Positions 1 through 11,066 are shown, counted from the first letter of the stretch. The stretch: 64,000 bases of DNA from Stemphylium vesicarium (GCA_004380135.1 QXCR01000009.1:186001-250000), one strand, 5' to 3'. Made by a program: numbers and translations. Notes: generated from the letters alone by a model not told the origin.

Positions 1-256
1 CTTGCACTATATCGACCTGAACAAGGCGTCGACCGACTACGTGAATGCGATTGGTCAAACAGGCGCGGATACGTACAACTGGGGTGAGAATGGGACAACC
101 GGTAAGGATCGGACACATCTGAATCCTCGGGGCGAGGTAGTGTTTGCGAGGATGGTGAGTGACCTGCTGCTGGAGAAGTACGAGAGCGAGTTTGCACAGT
201 GGACTGTAGCAAACGAGACACTCAGCCAGTTGATCGAGGGGGGCAAGGTCGCTTAG
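1..256 (+). CDS. Rhamnogalacturonan acetylesterase (CE12, SGNH hydrolase), C-terminal end
   Basis: Only the last 84 codons are inside the window; the gene begins upstream. The fragment carries the C-terminal SGNH/GDSL block with the catalytic Asp-x-x-His (DRTHLNPRGEVVFARMV), which in carbohydrate esterase family 12 completes the Ser-Asp-His triad. CE12 enzymes are secreted and remove acetyl groups from the rhamnogalacturonan I backbone of plant pectin, helping lyases and hydrolases to act. The frame is open to the left edge and ends at TAG 254-256. The short acidic tail after the last helix is normal for fungal members. The family call rests on the DxxH block only, because the N-terminal GDS motif is not visible. 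It suggests a plant-associated or saprotrophic fungus. Confidence 0.75.
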   Translation, partial: LHYIDLNKASTDYVNAIGQTGADTYNWGENGTTGKDRTHLNPRGEVVFARMVSDLLLEKYESEFAQWTVANETLSQLIEGGKVA

Positions 257-860
257 GTCATCACGTGGTCACGTCGACGGTGAGATAAGAACCATTCAGG
301 AATAGAAAAAGTTCGTGGTGCGGCATTTCTCAACTCACATCTTGCTCTATCACGTCCATCATTAGCCACCCTTTCGCACGCATTACCTTGTGATCCTGCA
401 GATTGCGGCTAACCAACCTACTACTCGAAGCAGATATAGACCGCCACTAGCTCTATACCGGCGCACAGGCTGGCTCCGATATGAATGGGGCAGGGTCAAG
501 ATTTACATACCCAACAAGCAGCGAGCGTTGAATTCGAACCGTTCAACCGTTCAACCGTTGCGCCTCATGCAGCCGCCACCACTTCTCGCTCCAGGATAAT
601 CTCGGAAGCAGAGCACTTGGCAAGTATCACATACAGCTGCAGGTTTCCATTCAGCGAAGCATAAGCCTGGATTCTCCCTTGAGTGTGTATAATTCAATGA
701 TGGCTATCGGAGTATAGCCGTTGCCGAGGGTAAGGCCTGAATTCCGACGCTAAGCCATTTCTAGACATTAGCGCCAATACCAGCTCCTACAAATTAGGCC
801 CCGACAACTCAGGCTCCAGCGCAGATTCTTCTCTTCCAGAGGGAAACTAATCATTTCGAG
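257..860. other. Intergenic region upstream of the MFS gene
   Basis: No convincing gene. It would hold the 3' end of the CE12 transcript and the promoter of the MFS gene. A short direct repeat of CGTTCAAC lies around 538-560. Confidence 0.6.
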
Positions 861-2560
861 ATGAATTCTGGCAATGAAATCGATGTCGATGAGCCCATGG
901 AGCTCACCGATCTCGGTCATGAAGGAAACCCAAAGAGTGCGACTACTCCGGCAGAAATTACACCTCCGATCCAGTACCCACGTGGCGTACGTTTGATTCT
1001 GATTACGATCGGACTTGTTCTTTCCATCTTTCTCGCTGCTCTAGACTCCACAATCATTGCGACGGCTATACCAAGCATCACTACGCAGTTTGGTAGCATT
1101 AGCGATATTGCTTGGTATGGCTCTTCCTACTCCATCACCAACACCGCCTTCCAGTCCGCGTGGGGCAAAGCCTATCAATACTTCAACCTCAAAATCACAT
1201 TCCTCTGTGCGATAGCAGTTTTCGAGCTCGGGAATGTCATCTGCGCCACTGCACCATCGAGTGAGGTGTTGATCTTTGGGCGAATCGTGGCTGGTATGGG
1301 TGGGGGAGGTGTCATGACTGGTTCCTTTATCATCATCGCGATGACTGCTGGGCCAGAGTATCGCGCTGCATATATGGGTGTCCTGGGTGTGACCTTCGGA
1401 TGCGCCAGTGTTGTAGGGCCGTTGATGGGAGGCGCATTGACGGACGGGCCCGGCTGGCCATGGTGCTTTTGGTGTGTTGTGTGAAGCATGCAACGGTCGC
1501 TTCAACAGGTAAGCTAACTTCTTCCAGGATCAGTCTACCTATCGGGCTCTCAGCAGCTCTCACAATGCTACTTTGCTTCAGTAACCCCAGCAAGCCCAAG
1601 GACGCCCCTCTTCTTGAAAAGCTGTTGAACCTGGACCTCAATGGCGCCATCCTACTCTCTGGATGTTTCTCATGCTTTGTGCTAGCTATGCACTGGATTG
1701 GTATCATGCCATGGACCGGCTCCCGCGTCGTTGGTAGCTTTGCCGGCTCCGCAGCCCTGTTCCTATGCTTTGTCATCAACGAATGGGCGATGGGCGACAA
1801 AGCAATGGTACGAGCGCACCTATTCAGGAACAAGCTGGTTCTTGCGAACCTCGTCTATGTGTTCTTCCTTGCCGGCGCATTTTTCCCACTCATGTACACG
1901 TTACCAATTCAGTTTCAATCCGTCAACAACACTACGGCATCGCAAAGCGGCGTGCGCTTGATCCCTCTAGTCATGGGTGTCTCGGTCTTTACCATGATAT
2001 CGAATGGCCTGCTAACCTTCTGGCGACACTACAAGCCTTTCCTCCTGGTCGGCGCGCTATTCACCATAGCCGGCAATACAAAGATCTACACATTGGATGC
2101 CAGTACCCCGACTAAAGACTGGATCGGCTACGAGATCGTGACAGCAATGGGAGTGGGTCTCGCCCTACAGATCCCTATGATTGCCAACCAAGCGTTGGTA
2201 CCTGCCGACGATCTAGGAGCTGTGACCGCCATGACGCTGTTCATGGAAAATTGCGGTACCGTGCTGTTCCTCGCATCGAGCGAGGCGGCTTTCACGAACG
2301 GGCTGCTATCGAGTTTGGCGCGCAATCTTCCGGAAATCGATTCGAGAGTGGTGTTGGATGCTGGCGCGACGCAGATTCGTAGCCTGTTTTCGGGTAAGGA
2401 GCTTGACAAGATTCTTGCCGGATATCTGGAGGGATGCAAGACGAGCCATATCATTGCTGTGGTCTGCGGCGCAATGGCAGGGGTGATTAGTCTAACAAAT
2501 GCCGGGCCTGCGGCTATTCGAGAAGCAAAACTGCGACTAAGGAAGAGCCACGAGCGATGA
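861..2560 (+). CDS. MFS drug/toxin efflux transporter, DHA2 type
   Basis: Two exons, 861-1471 and 1528-2560, with a 56-bp intron (donor GTGTGT, acceptor CTTCCAG). They give 547 residues, the usual size for the 14-helix DHA2 branch of the major facilitator superfamily. The join restores the family phrase FWISLPIG where the unspliced frame meets a stop. Visible motifs are LDSTIIATAIP in helix 1 (motif D1 of DHA2), the helix-4 region FGRIVAGMGGGG, and motif C GPLMGGALTDGPGW, typical of proton-coupled antiporters. A hydrophilic N-terminus of about 45 residues precedes helix 1. It probably exports a toxic or secondary metabolite across the plasma membrane; the substrate cannot be read from sequence. 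No biosynthetic genes lie beside it. Confidence 0.88.
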
Positions 2561-3076
2561 ATGAAGTGGTGTGTGGATGTTCAACATATCGGATAAGCTC
2601 TCAACGCAGAGTCGGGCTCAACGCCTGAGGATCTTGTGGGCTCAAGGCCTAACTGGTGGAGATGTACTCTGTAATGGATGGGGGCCATTATAAAGTAATC
2701 CAATATTCCTAGCGCGTCGAGCCGGAGGACGGAAACACTGCATTAGTGCGCGTCCATTTCTTACTCTTTTCGGGTGGATTGCGACGCTACGCTTATCCAT
2801 CAATACCGGATACAAAACGACTTGCTTCTCTCCTGCGCGTGGAATAACCGTGTCGTCGTGTTCAGAGCGAAAGGCTCCCCACACAACGGCAGATGAGCGG
2901 TGCGCGTGGGTGGGAGTTCGGGGCAGATGACGTGGAGCAAGACACTAATCTGTTTTGGTCGTAGCGCTGTCATCACGAGCCATGACCGTGCGCAAGGCGG
3001 CGACTTGGTCAGCGGCGCGCTTATCATAACACCTTCAACTCGTGCCCTTCCATCTCTCCTGTAAGGCTCACAGATC
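2561..3076. other. Intergenic region between MFS gene and atg15
   Basis: No gene seen. Contains the MFS 3' end and the atg15 promoter; both genes run on the plus strand. Confidence 0.6.
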
Positions 3077-4815
3077 ATGCCATATCAAAGTTCATCTCAT
3101 AATGCTCGAGGCAGGTCCTCACGCTCTCTTTTCGCTATCGGAATCCTCGCGCAGGTCGCTTTTGTTGCCGGTATCTTTTGGGTCTATACCGCTTACAGCA
3201 ATCCGCGTGGGCCCACGGCTTTAACGGATGCGGCAGCTATCACCGCCCCGAGGCCAAATGGCTTCACCTTGCGACATCTCATAGATCACGGTGTTGGTCA
3301 GCCAGGACCGCGCGCGCGGAGATATGATGTTACCCCCGAGCATTTCGCGACTGCTGGCGTGGATTCTCGCGTCGGGCCCTTCACCATCAAGACAGCACCA
3401 GTAAGAATAGAAAGGCCATCGTACAACAATTTCGATGCACAAATACCCATGTCACCTACTTGGATGGCTGAAGATGTACCGGGGCCAGACGTTCAAGACA
3501 AGGAGACAGTTATCAGTTTTGCGAACATGTCCGAGGATGCTTACAAGGTCGGACGGGATGATCCCGGATGGATGAATGTGGATGAACACTACAACTCATC
3601 CGTTCCGTTCGGCTGGGATGACAGCGGCATCCGTGGTCACGTTTTCAGCGATGACACCAATTCCACCATTGTGCTCGCCGTCAAAGGAACGACGGTGGCC
3701 ATGTTTGAGGGCAATGGGACTTCTGTGCACGACAAAGAGAACGATAACCTCTACGGGTCTTGTTGCTGTGGCCAAGGTGGCACATATCTTTGGCGCAAGG
3801 TGTGCGACTGCCAGACGGGTACCTACACCTGTGACGAACAATGTGTCAAAGATGAGCTGCGGAGGCCGAACAGATATTATGCTGCGACCATTGAGCTTTA
3901 CCAAGAGGTCATCAAGCTGTACCCGGACGCAAATATCATCACGACAGGACACAGCTTAGGTGGAGTTCTCGCTTCTTTGATTGGTCTCCAACACGGCATT
4001 CCTGCCGTGACCTTCGAAGCTTACCCACAAGCCATGGCAGCGAAGCGCTTGGGACTACCAGCTGCCGGCGACGTTGCTCCGCTCCGGAAGGACACTGGCG
4101 GCTTCCACTTTGGACATACAGCTGATCCGGTCTATATGGGCACTTGCAATGGTGCCACCAGCTTTTGCTCCATCGGGGGTTATGCATTCGAAACGCTTTG
4201 TCATACCGGGAAGAAGTGTGCGTACGACGTTGTCAAGGACTGGGGCTGGAGGCAGAGCACACAGACTCACAGCTTGAGGTATGCCATCGACAACGTTTAC
4301 ATGAAGTACGACAACGCGGCAACGTGCCAAGAAGAAGACGTAGGATGCATCGATTGTTACTTGTGGAAGTTCGAGAATGGTACATATACCAAACCAACGA
4401 CGAGCTCAACAGCAACAAGTACTACATCTTCAAGGACAAGGACAGAAACTTGTAAAACCCCCGGATGGTGGGGTTGCCGGGATGAAACAACTACCATGAT
4501 GTCGACAACGTCCAGCTCATCAACATCAAGTACAAGCACAAGCACCTGTAAAACGGTAAGTTTTTGATCTTCCCTCTTCTCATATATTACTGACACCTGC
4601 AGCCTGGATGGTTTGGTTGCAAAGACAAGACGACTGATACCACTATCACCGCAACTGCGACCACTACAACGTCCAGTGAACCAACCACTACGACATGCAC
4701 AACTAAGGGCTGGTTTGGAAGGTGCTTGGACGATGATCCGGCGATGACAACGACCGCCATGGAAGCACATGCTTACTGGCGGACACCAGTCATGGCGACC
4801 CAGACATCCGCATAA
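3077..4815 (+). CDS. ATG15: Autophagy-related lipase Atg15
   Basis: Two exons, 3077-4555 and 4603-4815, with a 47-bp phase-0 intron, giving 563 residues. It is the Cvt17/Atg15 lipase, a type II membrane protein reaching the vacuole through multivesicular bodies, where it breaks down the membranes of autophagic and Cvt bodies. One N-terminal membrane anchor lies at about residues 16-39. The lipase elbow GHSLGG has its nucleophile near Ser293, and the conserved Cys-rich patch (CCCGQGG...CDCQTGTYTC) lies before it. The C-terminal tail is Thr/Ser-rich and carries three short Cys modules (CKTPGWWGC, CKTPGWFGC, CTTKGWFGRC); the intron falls inside the second. Several N-glycosylation sequons are visible. 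The identification is strong. Confidence 0.93.
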
Positions 4816-5209
4816 TTTAGCATTATCAGGAATTCGGTGGCGGCATTACCGTCTCTAGGATGTATTTGATCAACCAGCTTCCCACTACTAGATTGATGTA
4901 ATCACTCTTACTCCAATAGATTCGTGGCGTTACGCTATTTCCATTCTTTTCCGTCGCCGGCAACCACCTCCATCTCGGATGCATTTCCTTCTCGATAAGA
5001 ACCATCTAAGGTCTTGATACTAGCACTAATGTGGAAATTAGCCGGCTGACCGGTGCATGACTCGATGTAGTATCTCCGTCCCGATTCCTCGAGCGTTGCT
5101 CCATTGTAGAGATAGGGCCCACCATGGTTCCAGGCAGCCATATACGGACGGAGTCAGCTATATATAGCTCAAGCCTATGCTTACGCAGAAGCTCCAGACA
5201 TCGCTCACA
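4816..5209. other. Intergenic region with the GNAT gene promoter
   Basis: No gene. It includes the TATA box at 5159-5166 that drives the GNAT gene. Confidence 0.6.
5159..5166 (+). promoter_or_regulatory. TATA box of the GNAT gene
   Basis: TATATATA lies 44 bp before the ATG at 5210 and only 10 bp before an upstream in-frame ATG at 5177. Transcription should begin downstream of 5177, which favours 5210 as the start. Confidence 0.55.
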
Positions 5210-5869
5210 ATGCTTGACTTCAACTTTCATCTCATCACACCTCGCCTCTTCATATCGCATCTTAACCCCGCAAGCGATGCTCATTGCGACTTCGTTCATG
5301 AGCTATTCTTCAATACCAACATCGTACGAGAGTTGCCACTGGCTGAACTAGAGAAAGCCAAGTCCGTGGCACCACGCGAGATGGGGAGAAATTTCATCGC
5401 AGATAGCGTTGAAAAGATGGAGAAAACCGGCTATGGGCGCTATTTGATTTCTGTCAAGCCCATTGCATCGCCCGAGGCCTCTTCACTTAAGGAATCCGAG
5501 GTCACCTTCTCCCAACGACGCCTAGAGCCGATAGGCGTTGTGTCCATGCAATACGAGCGCTTTCCCTCCGCTCCCACTATCCCCGACGTCGGCTTCGGTC
5601 TCCTGCCCCGCTACCACGGGAAAGGTTACGCCACGGAAGCCGCAGAGCATCTTATGAAGCACTTTGAAGAAGAGAAGGGTCTAAAGCGGATTTGCGCTTT
5701 CTGCAAGCCGGATAACGAGGGTAGTAAGGCTGTGCTCAAGAGGTTGAAGTTCGATGAGAGGGGTTCGCGGGAGGTGGATGGTGTTGTTGAAGGTGAAAAG
5801 CTGAAAGCTCTGGTTTGGACAAGAGGGGTTCGGTGGGAGCAAGGTGCGCTGGAGCAATATGGGTTGTGA
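5210..5869 (+). CDS. GNAT-family N-acetyltransferase (Acetyltransf_3 type)
   Basis: Single exon, 219 residues. The N-terminal block FNFHLITPRLFISHL is the usual opening of RimJ/RimL-like acetyltransferases. The acetyl-CoA site appears as LLPRYHGKGYATEAAEHL, with the R-x-x-G-x-G/A signature on beta4-alpha3, followed by the C-terminal NEGSKAVLKRLKF element. The enzyme transfers acetyl from acetyl-CoA to an amine; the acceptor cannot be told from sequence. The start at 5210 is preferred because it has an A at -3 and lies a sensible distance from the TATA box; the upstream ATG at 5177 would add 11 residues. No intron is needed. Confidence 0.85.
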   Translation: MLDFNFHLITPRLFISHLNPASDAHCDFVHELFFNTNIVRELPLAELEKAKSVAPREMGRNFIADSVEKMEKTGYGRYLISVKPIASPEASSLKESEVTFSQRRLEPIGVVSMQYERFPSAPTIPDVGFGLLPRYHGKGYATEAAEHLMKHFEEEKGLKRICAFCKPDNEGSKAVLKRLKFDERGSREVDGVVEGEKLKALVWTRGVRWEQGALEQYGL

Positions 5870-6397
5870 GACAGGAGTGGTAAACTGGAGATGCACGTCG
5901 CTGATGCGGACTCATTCCATTCCGCTCATGGTTGCTCTTTCCTATCTGGGTAATCTGTTTACCTTGCTTAGTCAGTGCCGGTACTAGGCCTCGGCCTACT
6001 ACACTCACCCTCAGCTAGCCATACGCCACGTCACCGCTTACAAAACTATTCACAAAGCTGCCTCTCCACGTCCTCTACAATTCAAACCAAATGTCGCGCA
6101 AGCTGGTCGCTCGAAGATGTAGAGGCCAAGAACAAGAAGCACTGTGATTTCGGCATCATTGACAGTAAAGTCACATCCGTTTCATGCTTTCTCAGTCTCT
6201 GTTCAATAAAGAATCTCATTTCGTAAGGGAAAACAGTACATTGCTATCGGTAGAGACAGTCGAGCCCAAGAAGCTAACCAAATCCAACTCATCCAAGAAA
6301 TATGCTTCTCAAGCAGCGAAACGTCTAAGAACAGAATTCCATCACTCAGCCTAGTCCCTCCGCGAGAATACCTCTTGATAGACTCGAAGATCCGCAT
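5870..6397. other. Intergenic region between convergent genes
   Basis: No gene seen. It lies between the 3' ends of the plus-strand GNAT gene and the minus-strand secreted precursor gene. Confidence 0.55.
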
Positions 6398-7207
6398 CTA
6401 GCACTTGGCCTTCTGTAAAGAGTTATTAGCTTTTGCTGGAATGTAGCGCAGATTGGGGTGACTTACGCAGTCCTTGAGGCAAGTAAGCTGCTCAAGAGCA
6501 AGGACGGTAGAGTTGCAAGCGACATCGCACTAGAAGTCGAAGTCAGTAGCTGCATCCAGTTTAGATTTGTAGAGGGAGACTTACAGCAGCGTCGCAGACC
6601 TTGTGCCCAAAGCCACGCTCAGAGATCTTCTCAGCGACCTCGGCCTCAGGGGCAGGGGCAGGAGCAGGAGCAGCCTCGGCGTCACGGGGGATGATGTTGA
6701 TGGGGCCGGCATCGCAAGCAGCCTTGCAAGCCTTGCGGGCAATACCAAGAGTACCGACGGTCTAGAAAAGGCTCTGGTTAGTAGGATGTTTGAGACATCG
6801 AGCCGAGGAATTCACTTACGCAGGTAGCCTTGCAGGCGTCCTGGCAGACCTTGAGGGCAGTGCCAGTCAAGGTACCGCAGGTGCGCTTGGCGAGGGCCTC
6901 GGGAGCTGGGGCAGCCTCGGCGTCACGAGGAATGATGTTGATGGGACCGGCATCGCAGGCGGCCTTGCAGGCCTTGCGGCCGATACCAAGAGTACCGATG
7001 GTCTAAAGCGAGCTCTAGTTAGCAGAATGCTTAAAGCATTAGCCTGAAGGGTTTACTTACGCAGGTAGCCTTGCAGGCATCCTGGCAGACCTTGAGAGCA
7101 GTGCCAGTCAGGGTACCGCAGGTACGCTTGACAATGGCATCAGGAGCCGGAGCGGCAGAGACTGCGAAAGCAGCAGAGAGGACGAGGACGATGGTGCTGA
7201 ACTGCAT
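6398..7207 (-). CDS. Secreted tandem-repeat precursor with Kex2 sites and six-Cys modules
   Basis: Five exons on the minus strand (7207-7061, 7002-6820, 6761-6585, 6529-6467, 6412-6398), all phase 0, introns 54-58 bp, 194 residues. Residues 1-19 are a signal peptide. A KR dibasic site at 27-28 is followed by module 1 (Cys 30, 41, 45, 49, 61, 65), then KR at 88-89 and module 2 (Cys 91, 102, 106, 110, 122, 126), each C-x10-C-x3-C-x3-C-x11-C-x3-C. Linkers are rich in Ala-Pro-Glu (DAEAAPAPE...AKR). A third, diverged module closes the protein: C-x3-C-x3-C-x11-C-x3-C-x3-C at 166-194. The last four Cys of each repeat match the CxxxC...CxxxC spacing of alpha-hairpinins. Layout resembles Kex2-processed repeat proteins that release several peptides. 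I do not recognise a named family; effector, antimicrobial or signalling peptide are all possible. Confidence 0.82.
6585..7060 (-). repeat. Tandem duplication of an intron-exon unit
   Basis: Unit A (7060-6820) and unit B (6819-6585) each consist of a 58-bp intron plus an exon of 183 or 177 nt. The two introns have equal length, the same CTAAC position and about two thirds identity by eye; the exons share most of their sequence. The copies code for equivalent halves of adjacent six-Cys modules. Confidence 0.8.
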
Positions 7208-7337
7208 TTTGAATGAGTTGGTTGAGGTTGGTTGGTTCTTGGGAAAGAAGCGAGTGGTCTTGGTAGAGACTGGTGGTTGTAGTGCGAAGAGAAGCTGATG
7301 CTGATGAGGATATCTATTCCAACACTGAAGACGAGGC

Positions 7338-7348
7338 CCTATATATAC
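7338..7348 (-). promoter_or_regulatory. TATA box of the secreted precursor gene
   Basis: On the minus strand TATATATAGGG lies about 130-140 bp before the ATG at 7207. No other strong TATA-like element is near, and the spacing suits a fungal promoter with a 5' UTR of roughly 100 nt. Confidence 0.5.
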
Positions 7349-9694
7349 CTTTTTCTTGAGATATGATACTGCTCGACTTGATGCCGTTGGCATCCGCTGG
7401 AGATTGCTTGCTATCACAATGGTCCCGGGTTTAGGCCCAAAGTGTCCTTCGTGTGCGATGGAGGCACTTTGGTGCACCGTAGATACCCCGTGTATAATGC
7501 CGTGACACTAACAGTATACGAAGGAGATAGGGCTCGGTAAGTTAATCGCATACCTGCCCCGGAGGACATAAGTCAGTTTTGAGAATTGTAGCATCATGAT
7601 AGTTTCTTGGGCTGTTTAGTCGAAGCTTGACAGCTTTGATATGCAAGTGAACGCTAGGAATTGTAATACAAGAGGCAGTGCAGGTCGTTCAGCATACAGA
7701 AAAGTCACTGCACCTGGGTGAGTGCTTGAATGAGATGCTAAGATGAGGATCTACTTACTCGTAGCTTGAACATGTCTAAGGATGACAAGCTTACATTAGC
7801 CTGTCGGTGCATTTGACCCTTGTCACAGCCTCAGAAGGGGAAGTATATGCGACTGATCAACCTCGAGTAGGAGGTAAAATGGACCCCGGGGACTGTAACG
7901 CAGTGGCCCAGTGTCGGTTTGCTAGAGGACTGTTAGAATCAATCCAACAGCACAGTAGGCTTTGCGAAGAGACGCGATAGAGTTTACGGGCTCCCCTCAG
8001 AATCAATCTAGACGTCTCATAGCAGAGCCGCAAATCTGAGTCGGAATCTGGATGTCAAGCACCAATGTACGCCTTGTCGTACGTATGTCTCGACGTCGAA
8101 CAGGGCTTCGCCGTCAGCCCATACTGCCGTTTCGGCCTCGGGATATTACTCTTCTAAGACGGGACTATACTCTTCGTGTTACGCACGAAGTTTGATGTGC
8201 ATATTGAATTGAGGTTCAATATGCCGCTAAAGACAGCCATCACAGGAAGGAATGGAACTACAGCGCAATCCCAGTCCGTTCCGAGGCACTGCCATTCAGT
8301 TGGGTTTAGGAATATGGGGATACATCGTATACGAGCCATTAGACACCGTTTTGTCCAGGCGCGAGGGATTTGAAATCCCTGGTACCCGGTTATTTGATGC
8401 CCACCATGTTGGCAAGCGGAATCGGGATCAAGGCGACTGACCGTACGCGTACCTGAGTGAGCAATTACCCGGGTAGGGCTGGGAACCGCCCACGTGCCCG
8501 CCCAAAATAGTAAAACACATTGGCGATCGGCTTCACGATCGGCTTTCCCGTTACCGAGAACGGCCGACCAGTGCTGATGTAAGTCGGCTGGGGTTTCGGA
8601 GGTCGTCGGGAGAGTGCAACCGCGGCGCTACAGCTTCCCGGTACAGCGCGATGTATCACGCTTTGAACGGCGAGGCTATTACGGAGCCCCCGGATCGAGA
8701 ATTCCACCGTGCATCATTCGCGCTGCACGCGTCGTCCTAAAGGTGGAACGGAATGTGACTGCTGCTGCAGGGCGTTGTTTCAAACCACGCGTGACACGGC
8801 ACATCGCTTTACACTATATCGCAATCCATCATTCGTATTAATGTTGCAGTCTTTTTGCAGGCAGCCCAAAAGAGCCACACCCTAACTCAGTAGGGCTGTG
8901 AGAGTCTGACCACCTCCGCATTCAACACAGGCCACGGAGATCAGCCGGGTAATCTCTGGAAGGCAGATCCACGAACTAGACAACACGCGTTGTCGAACCA
9001 AGCTTTGGATAAGAGTGCTTGGCCGGACGAAAAGCTTAGCATGTCCTATGCGCATGGGCGTTCCGCCCGTTGTGAACCGAAGCGTCGGCCATAGAGGGGC
9101 GCGTAGCAAGGGTTTCGCTGTTAATTGGAGCCGGCGAGTAGGGTCGGGCCGTATACTAGACATGTGTCAGAGCTAGTGAGCCAAAAAGGGGCCGACGCCT
9201 ACCAGCCATTGTATTGTAGCTTTGGAGCAATCTGGCTATACTCTATCAGCTTGGTTGTCGTATAGTATTAGGTGGCCGTTGGTGACAGATCGAATCCTGA
9301 GTATCTTGTAGTTGGCTTTGGCTGCTTTCCGGCAAGCCAATTGATAGTTGCGGTCCGATTGGAATACAACCACTTGTTGAATCATCCTCGTATATCACGT
9401 TCCGATTCCGGGGCTGACTAGGTAGCATTAGTGAACTGAATCCTTGATCGAGCGAAAGATGACATCTTCATCTATTACCACACTAGAGCAGACCTCGGGA
9501 CTCCGCTGAGGACTACCCCGTCACACTTTTTCGATACATGCAGTAAGATCTACTGTGAGGCGTGCTCATGCAACGCCATGTGGCGTCATCGGTCGCATGG
9601 CTTACTATTTGCGGCCGTTCTTTCGGATGGAAGCCACGTCAGCCACACTCCAACGAAGACATTAGCCTCTGGAGATATGTCGTGTCTCTTCACT

Positions 9695-9700
9695 TATAAA
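9695..9700 (+). promoter_or_regulatory. TATA box of the four-pass membrane protein gene
   Basis: TATAAA, about 156 bp upstream of the ATG at 9856, followed by pyrimidine-rich sequence (9750-9855) as common in fungal leaders. Confidence 0.5.
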
Positions 9701-9855
9701 TTTACGTCCAACATTGCTCCAGTCGGACATCAATTCGAGCTCCAGCCACTTTCCAAACTCTTGACTCTGCACCGCCTTTCACCACACTCCATTATCTGTA
9801 TTCTTTTTGACCACACTCATCGATCTCTTCCTCAACGCTACTACAGCCTTTTAAC

Positions 9856-10424
9856 ATGTCGGCACTCGCAGCCATCCGGTCATTACGTATCTCCCAGGGA
9901 ATCTTTACGGCCGTGAACCTGGGTCTGGCAACCTATCGTAAGTCAGAGACCCTCCGCACGGTGTTGAATGACTGTTAACCTGTGAGATCTGCACAGTGAC
10001 CAATGAAGTGGCCCACTTGACTAGCAGCGTGACTGTCTCCCTTGTAGCCGCATGCGTTTCTGCCGTAGGCGCGTTCTGCGCCCCTAGTGCAAGCAGCATT
10101 GTCTCGAAAAAGTGTACGTAAAGCCATCTCTTCTTCTCGCAACACTGCTAACTGTACGCAGCATCAAAGCTCTACTTTGCATTCGCAGTAGACTGGGTTG
10201 CTGGCTTCTTCAATCTGTTGGCTGTGATCTTGCTCGCAATATTCGTGCAAAAGTCATCTTACTGCCAAGAGACAGTGTGCACAGTGGCGAAAGCGAATAC
10301 TGTGCTTACTGCCTTCAACCTTTCCAACTGGGCAGCAACAGCAACCTACCTGGGTATCCAGATTTCCAAGCTGTCAGCCGAAAACGCCGAAAGCGTACCA
10401 GCCATGGGAAAAGTACGTCTTTAG
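9856..10424 (+). CDS. Four-pass membrane protein, MARVEL-like
   Basis: Three exons, 9856-9937, 9997-10113 and 10162-10424, with introns of 59 and 48 bp (the second has TGCTAAC before its acceptor), giving 153 residues. Four hydrophobic segments are visible at roughly 13-30, 34-53, 68-95 and 110-135, with short loops; the third loop holds two Cys (SSYCQETVC) that could pair outside the membrane. The pattern of small tetraspan proteins with a short basic N-terminus fits the fungal MARVEL-like group, which acts at membrane contact or eisosome-like sites, but no diagnostic motif confirms it. The 3' end is uncertain: a GTACGT just before the stop could start another intron. Confidence 0.68.
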
Positions 10425-11066
10425 ACCATGATCTCTCATCTCCACGCCGTGTCCCTGCTGAAAGCGATTCTGGCTGAGGAGTGCGTGACCAATGCGCAAG
10501 ACGGCGTTGACGATTCAGACAGAGGAAGACCAAATGAGTGGAGCGTAGCTTGTGCGTCGTAAGACTTTGCGATGGGTTTTTTGTGGGTAGCTTCGGCGAA
10601 TTTATCTGGCCGTTAATGAGTGAATGCTGGTGATACGGGTCCTGGGTGTCATAGCACGGGAGGAACGTCATTGTAGTGGCTTGGCGATCTGACGTCACCC
10701 TGTTGGGGTTCCCATTTTCTTTCTGTACAATATCAGTCTGAAGCAGAGTAATTTGAATAAAGTCATGTCCGAATAGATTGCAGCTTCTAGTGATGGGTGC
10801 AGAAAAATGCCTACACAAAATTCCGTAGCAGACGCTGACGCTTCGTCGTCGTCATCGTTCATCAACACTAAAACACGTCTTCTTGCTTCATGTTACCCAA
10901 ACACAGCTTCTAGGATCAAAATGACCTCTTATTTATTTATCATGAGAAAATTTTCTCTAATTAGCCACCTTCGCTCCTCGATTTCAGAAATTGCCGCATG
11001 GGAACTATCATCAAGAAAGCGATTGAATGAAGCTCCACTCTACCTGTCCCTTCTTTTCCCCTTCCC
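10425..11066. other. Intergenic region between convergent genes
   Basis: No gene seen; 3' ends of the tetraspan gene (plus) and the GNAT-like gene (minus) meet here. Confidence 0.55.

Larger units (their letters stand above)
7208..9855. other. Gene-poor region, 2.6 kb
   Basis: Apart from the two flanking promoters I see no supported gene. Open frames are short, lack splice sites that extend them and match no family I know. No terminal repeats, tRNA-like cloverleaf or simple-sequence array were seen. Confidence 0.5.

Noticed and set aside
8465..9163. Frames of 75-93 codons in the 7.2-9.9 kb gap as small secreted proteins
   Set aside because: No signal peptide, no Cys pattern, Arg-rich translation typical of non-coding GC-rich DNA.
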